Below, piece by piece: positions 33,743 to 44,946 of a stretch of 64,000 nucleotides of DNA. The stretch comes from JBBRHQ01 sp963720735. GTDB lineage: Bacteria; Actinomycetota; Thermoleophilia; Solirubrobacterales; 70-9. The first letter of the stretch is position 1; each line of letters opens with the position of its first letter. The stretch covers positions 248,001 to 312,000 of the forward strand of contig CAVRGL010000008.1 of the NCBI GenBank assembly GCA_963720735.1, in the 5' to 3' direction. The notes under the pieces were generated by a model. The model searched no databases, was not told the DNA's origin, and was given only the letters and a program-made list of their open reading frames with translations. The position numbers were made by a program, and so were the translations under genes.

Positions 33743-35073
33743 GGTCGCTGCTCGGAGCCGGCCACAGGCCGGTGGCTGCCGCCGTGCTCGTAGATCCCCG
33801 GCTCCAGCGGCTCCGGGTGGCCGATCGAGCCGACTTCCGAGATGTCGCGGCTGAACGGAAGGCTCGCGGTCCAGTCGAGGACTGCGCGGACCTTGCGGGC
33901 CGTCCCCGGGATCTGGCTCATGTGGTAGGTGCGGGCCAGCCACCAGGCCGGAAAACCGCGGAAGGTGCGGCTGCCGATCCGGCCCACAGCCTTGTAGCGG
34001 CCGAGATTGACGAAGGACGCCTTGGTCCGGTGCCGGTAGGGACGGGCAGAGCCGACGCCGAGCGCCGCGGCGATGTTGCGGGCCGCCACCGGGCCCTCGC
34101 GGACCGCGTGCTGGGCGGTCGGGGGGCAGAGCCCGCCGCCCGCCTGCGGGGCGGCGGCGCAGTCGCCGACCGCCCAGACGGAGTCCATCCCTTCGACCCT
34201 GAGATGCTCGTCGACCGGGACGCGGCCGCGATCATCGAGCGGGACGTCGAGATGGCGCAGGCTCGGGTTGGGCGCCACCCCGGCCGTCCAGACCACGGTC
34301 CGGGTGCGCAGCGTCTCGCCGGTCGACAGCGTCGCGCTGCCGGCCTCGACCTGCTCCAGGGTGGTGCCCAGGCGGATGTCGATGCCGCGGCCACGCAGCT
34401 CGCCCAGCGCATAGGAGGCCAGGGCCAGGTCGATCTCAGGCAGGACCCGGTCAGTCGCCTCGACCAGCACCCAGCGCATGCCCCGCAGCCGCGCCCGTGG
34501 GTAGGCCTCGATCGCGTCGGCGGCGAAGTCCTGGAGCTCCGCCAGGGCCTCGAGGCCGGCATAGCCACCGCCGACGAAGACGTAGGTCAGCAGCTCCTCC
34601 TGCCGCCCGGGGTCCTCGCTGGAGTTGGCGGACTCGAGCGTCTCGACGACGTGGTTGCGAAGCCAGATCGCGTCGGCGAGGCTCTTGAAGCCGACCGCGT
34701 GATCGGTCAGTCCCGGGACCGGCAGGACCCGGGACACCGAGCCCAGCGCCAGCAGCAGCTGGTCGTATGGCAGCTCCTCGGTCTCGCCGTCGTGGCCGCA
34801 GAGCTGCACCGTCTTGCCGACCGGGTCGTGGGCGTCGATCGCCCCGAGCCGCAGATAGGTCCGCTGGAGGATCTCCCGCAGCGGGGTGACCACGTGGCGC
34901 GGCTCCAGGGTGCCCGCAGCCGCCTCCGGCAGGAACGGCGTGTAGAGCATGAAGTTGACGTCGTTGACCAGGACCAGACGGGCCGACTGGCTGGGCATCA
35001 GCCGCTCCAGCTCGCGGGCGGCGCTGGCCCCGGCGAACCCTCCTCCGGCGATCACCACGTTCCAGGCCATCAC
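33739..35073 (-). CDS. ndh: Type II NADH dehydrogenase (FAD-dependent)
   Basis: This ~444-residue two-dinucleotide-fold flavoprotein has FAD motif VIAGGGFAGASAARELE at the N-terminus, NAD motif FVGGGYAGLEALAEL near residue 167 and the second FAD motif VWAVGDCAAA near residue 305. The C-terminal segment WWLARTYHMSQIPG could form a membrane-anchoring amphipathic helix. It would feed NADH electrons into menaquinone. GTG/ATG tandem starts (35068-35073) overlap the gatB stop. A sulfide:quinone reductase-like activity is less likely because no catalytic Cys pair is visible. Confidence 0.85.
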   Translation of the reverse strand: MMAWNVVIAGGGFAGASAARELERLMPSQSARLVLVNDVNFMLYTPFLPEAAAGTLEPRHVVTPLREILQRTYLRLGAIDAHDPVGKTVQLCGHDGETEELPYDQLLLALGSVSRVLPVPGLTDHAVGFKSLADAIWLRNHVVETLESANSSEDPGRQEELLTYVFVGGGYAGLEALAELQDFAADAIEAYPRARLRGMRWVLVEATDRVLPEIDLALASYALGELRGRGIDIRLGTTLEQVEAGSATLSTGETLRTRTVVWTAGVAPNPSLRHLDVPLDDRGRVPVDEHLRVEGMDSVWAVGDCAAAPQAGGGLCPPTAQHAVREGPVAARNIAAALGVGSARPYRHRTKASFVNLGRYKAVGRIGSRTFRGFPAWWLARTYHMSQIPGTARKVRAVLDWTASLPFSRDISEVGSIGHPEPLEPGIYEHGGSHRPVAGSEQRP

Positions 35074-36515
35074 CCGACCCCCAGCTTCTCGCGGATCAGC
35101 CTGGTGACGGCGCCGCCGTCGGCCCGTCCCTTGGTCTCGCGCATCACCGCACCGACGATCGCTCCCACCGCCTTCTGGTTGCCGGAGCGGACCTGCTCAG
35201 CCGCGTCGGGATCTGCCTCGATCGCCCCCTCGACGACGCGCTCGAGCTCGGCGTCATCGGAGATCTGCGCGAGGCCCTCGCGCTCGACGACCTCGGCCGG
35301 GCTCCCTCCCTCGGAGGCCAGTATCGCCAGCACCGCCTTGCCGCCGCCGCGGGAGACCCGCTGCGAGTCGACCAGGCCGATCAGCTCGGCCAGCGCCTCC
35401 GCCGTCACCTTCGAGCCGGCCGGGCCGTCACCGGTGCCACCCTCGCGCAGCGCCGCGGCGAGCTCCCCGGTCACCCAGTTGGCCACCACCCTCGGCTCGG
35501 CCTCGCCGGCCGCCAGCGTCCGCTCGAAGTAGGACGCAGTGTCCGGGTCGGCGGCGAGCAAGGTGGCGATGTCGCTCGCCAGCCCCAGCTCCTCCTCGTA
35601 GCGGGCGATCCTCTCCGCCGGCAGCTCGGGCAGCGCCGCACGGGCGCTCTCCAGCATCTCCGCCGTCGGCGCCAGCGGCACGAGGTCGGGCTCCGGCAGG
35701 TAGCGGTAGTCGTGCTCCTCCTCCTTGGACCGAAGCGAGGTGAGGCTGCCGCTGGAGGGGTCGTAGTGGAGTGTTTCCTGGACCACCTGCTCCCCTCCGG
35801 CGATCAGCTCCCGCTGGCGCGCCAGCTCGGCCTCCACCCCACGCTCGAGGAAGCGGAAGCTGTTCATGTTCTTGAGTTCCGTCTTCACCCCCAGCTCTTC
35901 GCTTCCGGCGGGGCGAACCGAGACGTTGGCGTCACAGCGCAGGCTGCCCTCCTCCATGTTGACGTCGGAGACGCCGAGCTGGCGGATCGTCGTCCGCAGC
36001 AGCTGGGCCCATTCGCGCACCTGCGCGGCGCTGCGCAGGTCGGGCTCGCTGACGATCTCCACCAGCGGCGTCCCCGCACGGTTGAAGTCGACCAGCGAGG
36101 CCCCCGAGCCGTGTATCCGCCCCGACTCGCCGACGTGGATCATCTTCGCCGCATCCTCCTCGAGGTGGACGCGGTGGATGCGGACGTCGCCGAGCCGCCC
36201 GCCCGTGGCGAGCGGCGAGTCGTACTGGCTGATCTGGTAGGCCTTCGGGTTGTCGGGGTAGAAGTAGTTCTTGCGGTGGAAGATCGATCGCGGAGCGACC
36301 TCGCACTCGAGCGCCGCCGCGATCTGCAGCGCATACTCGATCGCCCTGCGGTTAGGGACCGGCAGCACCCCGGGATGCGCGAGGCAGACCGGGCAGGTGT
36401 GGACGTTCGGCTCCTCACCGAAGGAGAGCTCGCAGCCGCAGAACATCTTCGTCCGCGTCGCCAGCTGCACGTGTATCTCGAGGCCGATCACCGCCTCCAG
36501 CTGCACGTCGCTCAC
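35070..36515 (-). CDS. gatB: Aspartyl/glutamyl-tRNA amidotransferase subunit B
   Basis: This 481-residue subunit binds misacylated tRNA and activates its side chain. It shows EAVIGLEIHVQLATRTKMFCGC, the zinc cysteines (CGC and CPVC), YFYPDNPKAYQISQYD and the C-terminal YqeY-like tail ending VMRETKGRADGGAVTRLI. It starts within the gatA stop (4-base overlap). With gatA and gatC it forms the amidotransferase that makes Gln-tRNA (and possibly Asn-tRNA) from misacylated precursors, consistent with only a GltX being visible here. Confidence 0.97.
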   Translation of the reverse strand: MSDVQLEAVIGLEIHVQLATRTKMFCGCELSFGEEPNVHTCPVCLAHPGVLPVPNRRAIEYALQIAAALECEVAPRSIFHRKNYFYPDNPKAYQISQYDSPLATGGRLGDVRIHRVHLEEDAAKMIHVGESGRIHGSGASLVDFNRAGTPLVEIVSEPDLRSAAQVREWAQLLRTTIRQLGVSDVNMEEGSLRCDANVSVRPAGSEELGVKTELKNMNSFRFLERGVEAELARQRELIAGGEQVVQETLHYDPSSGSLTSLRSKEEEHDYRYLPEPDLVPLAPTAEMLESARAALPELPAERIARYEEELGLASDIATLLAADPDTASYFERTLAAGEAEPRVVANWVTGELAAALREGGTGDGPAGSKVTAEALAELIGLVDSQRVSRGGGKAVLAILASEGGSPAEVVEREGLAQISDDAELERVVEGAIEADPDAAEQVRSGNQKAVGAIVGAVMRETKGRADGGAVTRLIREKLGVG

Positions 36516-37948
36516 CGGACACCCTCCGGTCTCGCATCGAAGCCGATCGCCTGCTCCAGCGCGTAGGCGGCATCGAGCAGCCCTGCCTCGGCGAAGGCCG
36601 GCCCGGCGAGCTGGAAGCCGACCGGCAGCTGCGGGCCGCCCCCGTCGGGCTCGGCGAGCCCGGCGGGAATCGAGACCGCCGGGATCCCGGCAAGCGGCAT
36701 CGGCACGGTGAAGAAGTCGTTCAGGTACATCGCGAGCGGGTCGTCGGTCTTCGCCCCCAGCTCGAAGGCCACCGACGGCGAGGTCGGTGTGACGACGAAG
36801 TCGACCGACTCAAACGCGTTCGCGTAGTCCTCGGCGATCTTCGTGCGGACCCGCTGCGCCCGCCCGTAGTAGGCCTCGTAGTAGCCAGAGGAGAGTGCGT
36901 AGGTGCCGAGCATAATCCGCCGCTTGACCTCGTCGCCGAAGCCCTCCGCCCGGGTCCTCTCGTACATCTCCAGCAGGTCATCGCCCTCGGCCCGGAGCCC
37001 GTAGCGGACGCCGTCGTAGCGGGCAAGGTTGGTCGATGCCTCTGCGGGAGCCAGCACGTAGTAGGCGGAGATGCCGTGCTCGGCGTGCGGGAGGGGGACC
37101 TCGCCGAGCTCGCCGCCGAGCCGCTCGATCACCTCCAGCGTCGCCTCGAAGGTGGCGCGGACCCCTGCCTCCATCCCGTCGCCGGCCAGCTCCACCGGGA
37201 CCCCGAAGCGCAGCCCACGCAGGTCTTCGCGCTGCGGCGCCCCGACCCCGCCCGGGATCCCCACCGAGGTCGAGTCGCAGGGATCGCGGCCCTCCATCGC
37301 GGCGAGCAGCAGCGCCGCGTCGGTGACGTCCCGGGTCAGCGGCCCGCACTGGTCGAGGGAAGAGGCGAAGGCGATCATCCCGTAGCGGGAGATCGCCCCG
37401 TAGGTCGGCTTCAGGCCGACGATCCCGCAGAGCGAGGCGGGCTGGCGGATCGAGCCTCCGGTGTCGGTTCCGATCGCGCATGGCGCCAGGCCGCCGGCGA
37501 CCGTCGCGGCCGAGCCGCCCGAGGAGCCGCCCGGGACCCGGGCGCGGTCCCACGGGTTGAGCACCGGCCCGTAGCCGGAGTTCTCGTTCGAGGAGCCCAT
37601 CGCGAACTCGTCCATGTTGGTCTTGCCGAGCAGGCTTGCCCCCGCCTCGCCCAGATGGCGGACCGCGGTCGAGGTGTAGGGCGGCTCGTAGCCCTCGAGG
37701 ATGCGCGAGCCCGCGGTCGTCGGCACCCCCTTGGTGCAGAAGATGTCCTTGACCGCGACCGGTATCCCGGCCAATGGGCCGCCGTCCTTCTCGGAATCCG
37801 GCTCTCCGTCGGCCGTCCACAGGTAGGCGTTCAGCTCGTCCCCTGCCGCCGCCTCCTGCCAGGCACGCCCGTACTCCTGCCGGCCGAGCTCGCCGGCGGC
37901 GATCCGCGAGGCCGCCTCGGCGACCGTCAGATCGAGAATGTCGGCCAC
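36512..37948 (-). CDS. gatA: Aspartyl/glutamyl-tRNA amidotransferase subunit A
   Basis: This 478-residue amidase-signature enzyme generates ammonia from glutamine. The Ser-cisSer-Lys triad is visible: Lys in VAVKDIFCTKG near residue 67, the cis-Ser in GSSGGSAATVAGG near residue 141, and the nucleophile Ser in GTDTGGSIRQPASLCG near residue 166. The order gatC-gatA-gatB is on one transcript. The ATG at 37946-37948 immediately follows the gatC stop. Confidence 0.97.
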   Translation of the reverse strand: MADILDLTVAEAASRIAAGELGRQEYGRAWQEAAAGDELNAYLWTADGEPDSEKDGGPLAGIPVAVKDIFCTKGVPTTAGSRILEGYEPPYTSTAVRHLGEAGASLLGKTNMDEFAMGSSNENSGYGPVLNPWDRARVPGGSSGGSAATVAGGLAPCAIGTDTGGSIRQPASLCGIVGLKPTYGAISRYGMIAFASSLDQCGPLTRDVTDAALLLAAMEGRDPCDSTSVGIPGGVGAPQREDLRGLRFGVPVELAGDGMEAGVRATFEATLEVIERLGGELGEVPLPHAEHGISAYYVLAPAEASTNLARYDGVRYGLRAEGDDLLEMYERTRAEGFGDEVKRRIMLGTYALSSGYYEAYYGRAQRVRTKIAEDYANAFESVDFVVTPTSPSVAFELGAKTDDPLAMYLNDFFTVPMPLAGIPAVSIPAGLAEPDGGGPQLPVGFQLAGPAFAEAGLLDAAYALEQAIGFDARPEGVR

Positions 37949-38239
37949 CTAGGCCTCTGCCTGCAGGGAGGGAACCCGGAAGGCGCCCTCCTCGGGATCG
38001 GGCGCCGGCGCGAGGATCTGCTCGCGCGGCCAGCTGGGGCGCGGCTCGTCCTCGCGAAGCACGTTCTCGAGCGGCACCACGTGGGCGGTCGGCTCGACAT
38101 CGTCGAGGTCGAGCTCGGCGATCCTGTCGACGTGATCGAGGACGTGCGAGAGCTCCCCGGCCATCCGCTCCAGCTCGGCCTCGGTCAGCGCCAGGCGCGA
38201 GAGCCGGGCGACGTGGAGCACCTGGTCGCGGTCGATCAC
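37949..38239 (-). CDS. gatC: Aspartyl/glutamyl-tRNA amidotransferase subunit C
   Basis: This 96-residue bracing subunit wraps GatA and GatB. It shows DRDQVLHVARLSRLALTEAE, ELSHVLDHVDRIAELD and the VPLENVLREDEP segment conserved in GatC. The GTG at 38237-38239 was chosen over longer frames because it begins the family domain; about 36 bases separate it from the divergent membrane-protein gene. It is the first gene of the gatC-A-B-ndh run. Confidence 0.95.
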   Translation of the reverse strand: MIDRDQVLHVARLSRLALTEAELERMAGELSHVLDHVDRIAELDLDDVEPTAHVVPLENVLREDEPRPSWPREQILAPAPDPEEGAFRVPSLQAEA

Positions 38240-38260
38240 GCCGGGGATATTAGGGGCGGA

Positions 38261-38266
38261 TAGAGT
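38261..38266 (+). promoter_or_regulatory. -10 element TAGAGT of the 147-aa membrane protein
   Basis: TAGAGT ends 9 bases before the ATG at 38276, inside the 36-base gap shared with divergent gatC. No Shine-Dalgarno is evident. Confidence 0.4.
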
Positions 38267-38275
38267 CCCGCCGCG

Positions 38276-38719
38276 ATGCGTGGGGAGAAGGCAGAGAGGT
38301 TCGTCGTAGCCAACCTGAGGCTGCTCGCCGTCAGCTTCGCGGTCGTGGGGATCCTCTTCATCGCGGTCCCGAACGGGGTACTCGACGTGATCTCCGACCT
38401 CGGCGATCAGATCGGCAGCTTCACCCGCGCTCCCCACACGACCGAGAAGTTCTGGCTCGGCCTCGGCTTCGCCTACATGGTGGTGATCGCCGGGATATGT
38501 GCGGTTGCCCAGGCCGACGTGGTCCGCTACCGGCCGCTGCTGCTGGTGCTCGCGGCGGGCAAGACCGCCTCTTCGCTGACCACCGGCGCCTTCTACCTCT
38601 TCGACTCTCACGTCTTCATCTACCTGCTCAACTTCCTGGTCGACGGCTTCCTGGCGATCCTCGCCCTCTGGCTGTGGTCGCTGATCGGCCGGGTCGGGCG
38701 CCCCGCAGCTCCCGGCTGA
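38276..38719 (+). CDS. Four-helix membrane protein of unknown function
   Basis: This 147-residue protein has four predicted membrane helices (about residues 15-32, 60-80, 85-105 and 112-135). Its start, RFVVANLRLLAVSFAVVGIL, and FWLGLGFAYMVVIAGICAV resemble no family I can name. It is divergent from gatC. Its TGA (38717-38719) is in the same frame as the downstream GMC oxidoreductase, whose recognisable homology reaches almost back to this stop, so the two are probably co-transcribed. Confidence 0.65.
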   Translation: MRGEKAERFVVANLRLLAVSFAVVGILFIAVPNGVLDVISDLGDQIGSFTRAPHTTEKFWLGLGFAYMVVIAGICAVAQADVVRYRPLLLVLAAGKTASSLTTGAFYLFDSHVFIYLLNFLVDGFLAILALWLWSLIGRVGRPAAPG

Positions 38720-38779
38720 AGGCGCCCGCCGGGGCTGTCGGCCGCCGAGCGGCGCACGCTGTCGGCGATCTGCGAGGCG

Positions 38780-40627
38780 ATGGCCCCGGGTGCCGGCGGA
38801 CTCCCCGCCGCCGAGACCGAGGTGGACGTCTCGACCCCGGTCGCCGGATTTCTGGTCGGGTTGCCCCCCCGCAACCTGAAACGGCTGCGGCTCGCCCTGC
38901 GGGGTTTCGAGCTACTGCCCTTCCCCTGGCGATTCAGCCGTCTCGACCTCGGCGCCCGCGAGGACTTCCTCGCCCGCATGGAGACCTCGCGCTTCGGCCC
39001 CTACCGGGACCTGCTGCTGATGGCCAAGGTGCTCTGCACGCTCGGCTACGCGGTTTCGCCCGAGGTCCGCGAGCGGGTCGGCTACTCGATCCGTTGCGGG
39101 CTCGCCGATGGCGGCACGCCGGCACCCGCTGCGCCCCTGGGCGAGACCTCGGCCCCAGCGGGCGAGGAGGAATGCGACGTCGTCATCGTCGGCTCCGGTG
39201 CGGGAGGCGCGGCCGCCGCGGCCGGCCTCGCCGAAGCCGGGCTCGAGGTGATCGTGCTCGAGGCCGGGAACCACTACAACCGCGACACCTATCCGTCCGA
39301 CCCGCTGGAGGCGATCGCCAGCCTCTACCGGGAGGGCGGCCTGACCGTCGCCGAGGGGCGCCCGCCGGTGCCGATCCCGGTCGGGCGGGCGGTCGGCGGC
39401 ACCACGGTGATCAACTCGGGGACCTGCTTCCGGGCCCCCGGCTCGGTGCTCGAGCGCTGGCGCGGCGAGTTCGGCGTCGACTGGGCGGGCAGCCTCGACG
39501 CCGAGTACTCCGAGGCGGAGCAGTTCCTGCGGGTCACCCCGCTCGATCCCGAGCGGATGGGCCGTAACGGCCAGCTTGCGATGGAGGGAGCCGCCGCGCT
39601 CGGAGCCAGCGGTGGCCCGATCTCCCGCAACGCCGGCAGCTGCGTGCAGTGCAGCTCCTGCCCGTTCGGCTGCGCGATCGACGCCAAGCGCGGCATGCAC
39701 GTCTCCTATCTGCCCCGGGCGGTCGCCGCCGGCGCGCGGCTGCGAGCCGGCGTCGAGGTAACCCGGATCATGATCGAGAGCGGCCGCGCCGCCGGCGTCG
39801 AGTGCCTCGCCGCAGAGCCGGGCGAGGGCCACGGCTCGCGGCGCCGATACAGGGTGCGGGCCCGCGCCGTCGTGGTGGCCGCCGGAGCCCTCGGGACGCC
39901 GGAGCTGCTGTTGCGCTCGGGGCTCGGCGGCCGAGAGGTCGGCCGCAACCTCCACATCCATCCGGCCTGCTGGGTCGGCGCCGTCTACCCGGAGGATGTC
40001 CGCGGTTGGGAGGGGGTGATGCAGAGCTACTACATCGATCAGTGGGAGCCGCAGTCGATCCTCCTCGAGGCGACCTTCACCCCCCTTCCCTTCGGCGGGG
40101 CGTGGCTGCCGGGAACCGGACGCAAGCACCAGCTCGCGATGCTTGGATTCGCCAACGTTGGCTCGATCGGCGTGCATCTCTCCGACCGCTCCTCGGGACG
40201 GGTGGGGCTCGCCGGAGACGGCTCGCTGAGGACCACCTATGCGCTCAGCGACGAGGACGCCGCAAGGCTGACCTTCGGCATCGCCAGGGCGGCGGAGGTC
40301 CACTTCGCCGCGGGAGCGAAGGAGGTCTATCCGAACATCGGCCGCGCCGGCGTCCTGCGGCCGGGGGACCTCGCCGGCTTCGAGGCGACCCGCTTCCGGG
40401 CGGCCGAGCTGCGCCTCGAGGCATTTCACCCGATGGGAACCGCGAGGATCGCCGCCGACGAGTCGGCGGGGGTCTGCGGCAGCGACGGATCGGTCCACGG
40501 CATCGAGGGGCTCCATGTCGCCGATGCGGCCCTCTTCCCGACCTCGGTCGGGGTCAACCCGATGATGACCGTGATCGCCTTCTCCAAGCGGGTGGCCTCG
40601 GGGCTCGCCGCCCGGCTCGCCGGATGA
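38780..40627 (+). CDS. GMC-type FAD oxidoreductase, long-chain-alcohol-oxidase-like
   Basis: 615 residues from the ATG at 38780. There is a ~120-residue N-terminal domain, then the FAD fold (VVIVGSGAGGAAAAAGLAEA), the GMC signature AVGGTTVINSGTCFRAP, a Cys cluster CVQCSSCPFGC, and a C-terminal FHPMGTARI with the GMC catalytic His plus VGVNPMMTVIAFS. Layout and Cys cluster match long-chain alcohol oxidase-like members more than choline or cholesterol oxidase. N-terminal family-like sequence (LSAAERRTLSAICEAM) extends upstream of the ATG to a possible CTG start at 38735. Substrate probably a hydrophobic alcohol or sterol; inferred. Confidence 0.83.
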   Translation: MAPGAGGLPAAETEVDVSTPVAGFLVGLPPRNLKRLRLALRGFELLPFPWRFSRLDLGAREDFLARMETSRFGPYRDLLLMAKVLCTLGYAVSPEVRERVGYSIRCGLADGGTPAPAAPLGETSAPAGEEECDVVIVGSGAGGAAAAAGLAEAGLEVIVLEAGNHYNRDTYPSDPLEAIASLYREGGLTVAEGRPPVPIPVGRAVGGTTVINSGTCFRAPGSVLERWRGEFGVDWAGSLDAEYSEAEQFLRVTPLDPERMGRNGQLAMEGAAALGASGGPISRNAGSCVQCSSCPFGCAIDAKRGMHVSYLPRAVAAGARLRAGVEVTRIMIESGRAAGVECLAAEPGEGHGSRRRYRVRARAVVVAAGALGTPELLLRSGLGGREVGRNLHIHPACWVGAVYPEDVRGWEGVMQSYYIDQWEPQSILLEATFTPLPFGGAWLPGTGRKHQLAMLGFANVGSIGVHLSDRSSGRVGLAGDGSLRTTYALSDEDAARLTFGIARAAEVHFAAGAKEVYPNIGRAGVLRPGDLAGFEATRFRAAELRLEAFHPMGTARIAADESAGVCGSDGSVHGIEGLHVADAALFPTSVGVNPMMTVIAFSKRVASGLAARLAG

Positions 40628-40640
40628 GGCGGGGGCCCGC

Positions 40641-41021
40641 TCAGGGCGCCTCGTCGTCCATCGCCGACAGCGATCCCCCGAAGGCTGTCAGCGATGCCGC
40701 CAGGGCCAGATAGAGGCCCGCCTCCCGCCCGCCCCCGATCGGGTCGATCAGACGGTAGACGACTATCGCAATCGCGATCCCGGAGGCGATCGCGCTGATT
40801 GTCGTCACGACCACCGGGAGGTCGGTCTTCTGCTGACCGGCCGAGAGCAGCGGCAGGCCGATCGCGATCAGCGCCGCGGCGGCGACGAACAGGTCGCCGA
40901 CCGCCATCGAGGAGAGGCCGCTGCGGCCCGGTTCGAACCACGGCAACAGCAGCGAGACCAGCAGGACGGCACCGCCCACCCCGGCGACGACCTCCCCCTT
41001 GCGGATCCTCTCGACTCTCAC
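40641..41021 (-). CDS. Four-helix membrane protein, paralogue of the next gene
   Basis: This 126-residue protein has helices near residues 12-28, 40-58, 70-90 and 100-118. It begins VRVERIRKGEVVAGVGGAVL and contains VVYRLIDPIGGG. It resembles the upstream 208-aa protein in both the opening (RxxxGExxAxVxG, then LPWF versus FDWF) and the YR(L/I)ID motif, so the two are duplicates. GTG start at 41019-41021; a longer frame exists but runs through the Pro/Arg-rich shadow of the neighbour. Function unknown. Confidence 0.6.
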   Translation of the reverse strand: MRVERIRKGEVVAGVGGAVLLVSLLLPWFEPGRSGLSSMAVGDLFVAAAALIAIGLPLLSAGQQKTDLPVVVTTISAIASGIAIAIVVYRLIDPIGGGREAGLYLALAASLTAFGGSLSAMDDEAP

Positions 41022-41064
41022 TCGCCCAGCGACGACCGCCCGGGCCCGGGCAAGCGGCGACGCC

Positions 41065-41691
41065 CTACTGCACTCCGCCGCCCGGCGGGGGCTGTTGCGG
41101 CGGCGGCTGCTGGGGCGGTGCCTGTGGCTCCGGGGGCGCCGCCGGCGGGGGCGGAGGAGGAGGCGGAGGCGGAGCGGCCGTGGGCTGGCGCTGGCCTTCG
41201 CCACCGGGGGCGCCGGAGAACCGGTCAGCGGCGTCGGCGAAGCTGGTATCGGCCTCCTGCATGCCCCGGTAGCCGCCGTAGGCGATCCCCGCCGCGGCGA
41301 TCAGCGAGAGGAAGATCCCGACGGTCGGCGAGACATCGACCGAGCCGCCGGGGAAGCTCGCGCCGCCCGGGGTGTCGATGATCCGGTAGAGGATCAGCAG
41401 GACGCTGATCGCCCCGAGAACCGTGGTCGCCGTGCTGCCGTGGATCGGCGCGTCGACGTCGGACTCGCTCGCCTCGATCAGCGCGTGGCCTATCGCGACC
41501 ACGATCGTGATCACCAGGAACCAGGGGATCCAGTCGAGCGCGTCCCAGGCGCTTCCACCGCCGAGGCTGCCCGTGGAGAAGCCTCCCCCGGAGACGGAGA
41601 CGCTGAACCAATCGAAGAACATGAAGATGAACAGCAGGAGTCCTGAGACGGCGGCGATCTTCTCGCCCATTCCAAGCCGATCTAGGTCCAT
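41065..41691 (-). CDS. Membrane protein with long proline-rich C-terminal tail
   Basis: This 208-residue protein has four hydrophobic segments in the first ~145 residues (IAAVSGLLLFIFMFFDWFSV, IPWFLVITIVVAIGHALI, TTVLGAISVLLILYRIID and GIFLSLIAAAGIAYGGY). A cytosolic tail follows that is about 40% proline with an unbroken run of ten prolines. Start ATG at 41689-41691 with GAAGGAG upstream. The tail suggests a protein-interaction spacer. No known family recognised. Confidence 0.65.
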   Translation of the reverse strand: MDLDRLGMGEKIAAVSGLLLFIFMFFDWFSVSVSGGGFSTGSLGGGSAWDALDWIPWFLVITIVVAIGHALIEASESDVDAPIHGSTATTVLGAISVLLILYRIIDTPGGASFPGGSVDVSPTVGIFLSLIAAAGIAYGGYRGMQEADTSFADAADRFSGAPGGEGQRQPTAAPPPPPPPPPPAAPPEPQAPPQQPPPQQPPPGGGVQ

Positions 41692-41802
41692 TTGAGACTT
41701 CTCCTTCAGACTGGGGGTTGAGGCCAGAGTACACCCGCCGGACGGCGGAAAATCCGTTTCCCGATTGTCCGTCCAGGCCGCATTCGAGAGCCGTTTAGGA
41801 CG

Positions 41803-42662
41803 CTATCGGCAGCCGGCCGCGCGCTCCTTAGCCGCCTGCAAAGTGTTGACCATCAGCATCGCGATCGTCATCGGGCCGACCCCGCCCGGGACCGGCGTCA
41901 GGGCTGCGGCGACCTCGCTCACCGCGTCGAAGTCGACGTCCCCCCTGAGCCCCTCCTCGGTGCGGTTCATGCCGACGTCGATCACCGTCGCGCCCGGTTT
42001 GACCGCGGCGGCCCCGATCAGCTCCGGCACGCCGACCGCGGCGACCAGGACGTCGGCGCGCGCGCAGGTTCCGTCGAGGTCGCGGGTGCGCGAGTGGCAG
42101 GTCGTCACCGTCGCGTTGCGGCCGAGCAGCAGGCTGCCCAGGGGCCGGCCGACCAGGCTGGAGCGGCCGACGACGACGGCCTCGGCCCCCTCCAGCTCGA
42201 CCCCGGCGTGGTCGAGCAGCTCGATCACTCCCGCGGGTGTGCAGGGAACGAGCCCCGGGGCCCCACTCGCCAGCAGCCCGGCGTTGGTCGGGGTGAGGCC
42301 GTCGACGTCCTTCCCCGGGTCGATCGCGGCGACCACCGCGGCCGGGTCGATCTGCCCGGGCAGGGGCAGCTGCACGAGGATCCCGTCGACGTCATCGTCG
42401 TCGCCCAGCCCCTCGACCAGCTCGACCAGATCGGCCTCGGCGGTCTTCTCGGGCAGCTCGCGGTGGAGCGAGCGCATCCCGGCCTGCTCGCAGGCGCGGT
42501 GCTTGTTGGCGACGTAGATGTGCGAGGCCGGGTCTTCCCCGACCAGCACCGTCGCCAGCGCCGGGGGGCGGCCACGGGCCTCCGAGAAGGAGGCGGCCTC
42601 GAGCCGCACCCGCTCGCGGACCTCCGCGGATACCGCCTTGCCGTCGATCAGCCGTGCCGCCA

Positions 42663-42663
<1 letters not shown>
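41803..42663 (-). CDS. folD: Methylenetetrahydrofolate dehydrogenase/cyclohydrolase
   Basis: This 286-residue bifunctional one-carbon enzyme interconverts 5,10-methylene- and 10-formyl-tetrahydrofolate. It shows IYVANKHRACEQAGM with the catalytic Tyr/Lys pair, DGILVQLPLPGQID, the Rossmann stretch VVVGRSSLVGRPLG and the closing PVPGGVGPMTIAML signature. The ATG at 42661-42663 shares one base with the pcrA stop (TGATG). It complements serA, since serine supplies one-carbon units. Confidence 0.97.
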
Positions 42664-44915
<2,252 letters not shown>

Positions 44916-44922
44916 CCAGCCC

Positions 44923-44928
44923 AGGATA
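44923..44928 (-). promoter_or_regulatory. -10 element TATCCT of pcrA
   Basis: TATCCT on the minus strand ends 7 bases before the GTG start, so the pcrA transcript could begin at the start codon. Confidence 0.45.
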
Positions 44929-44946
44929 TCCGCGGCCCCGGCGGGC

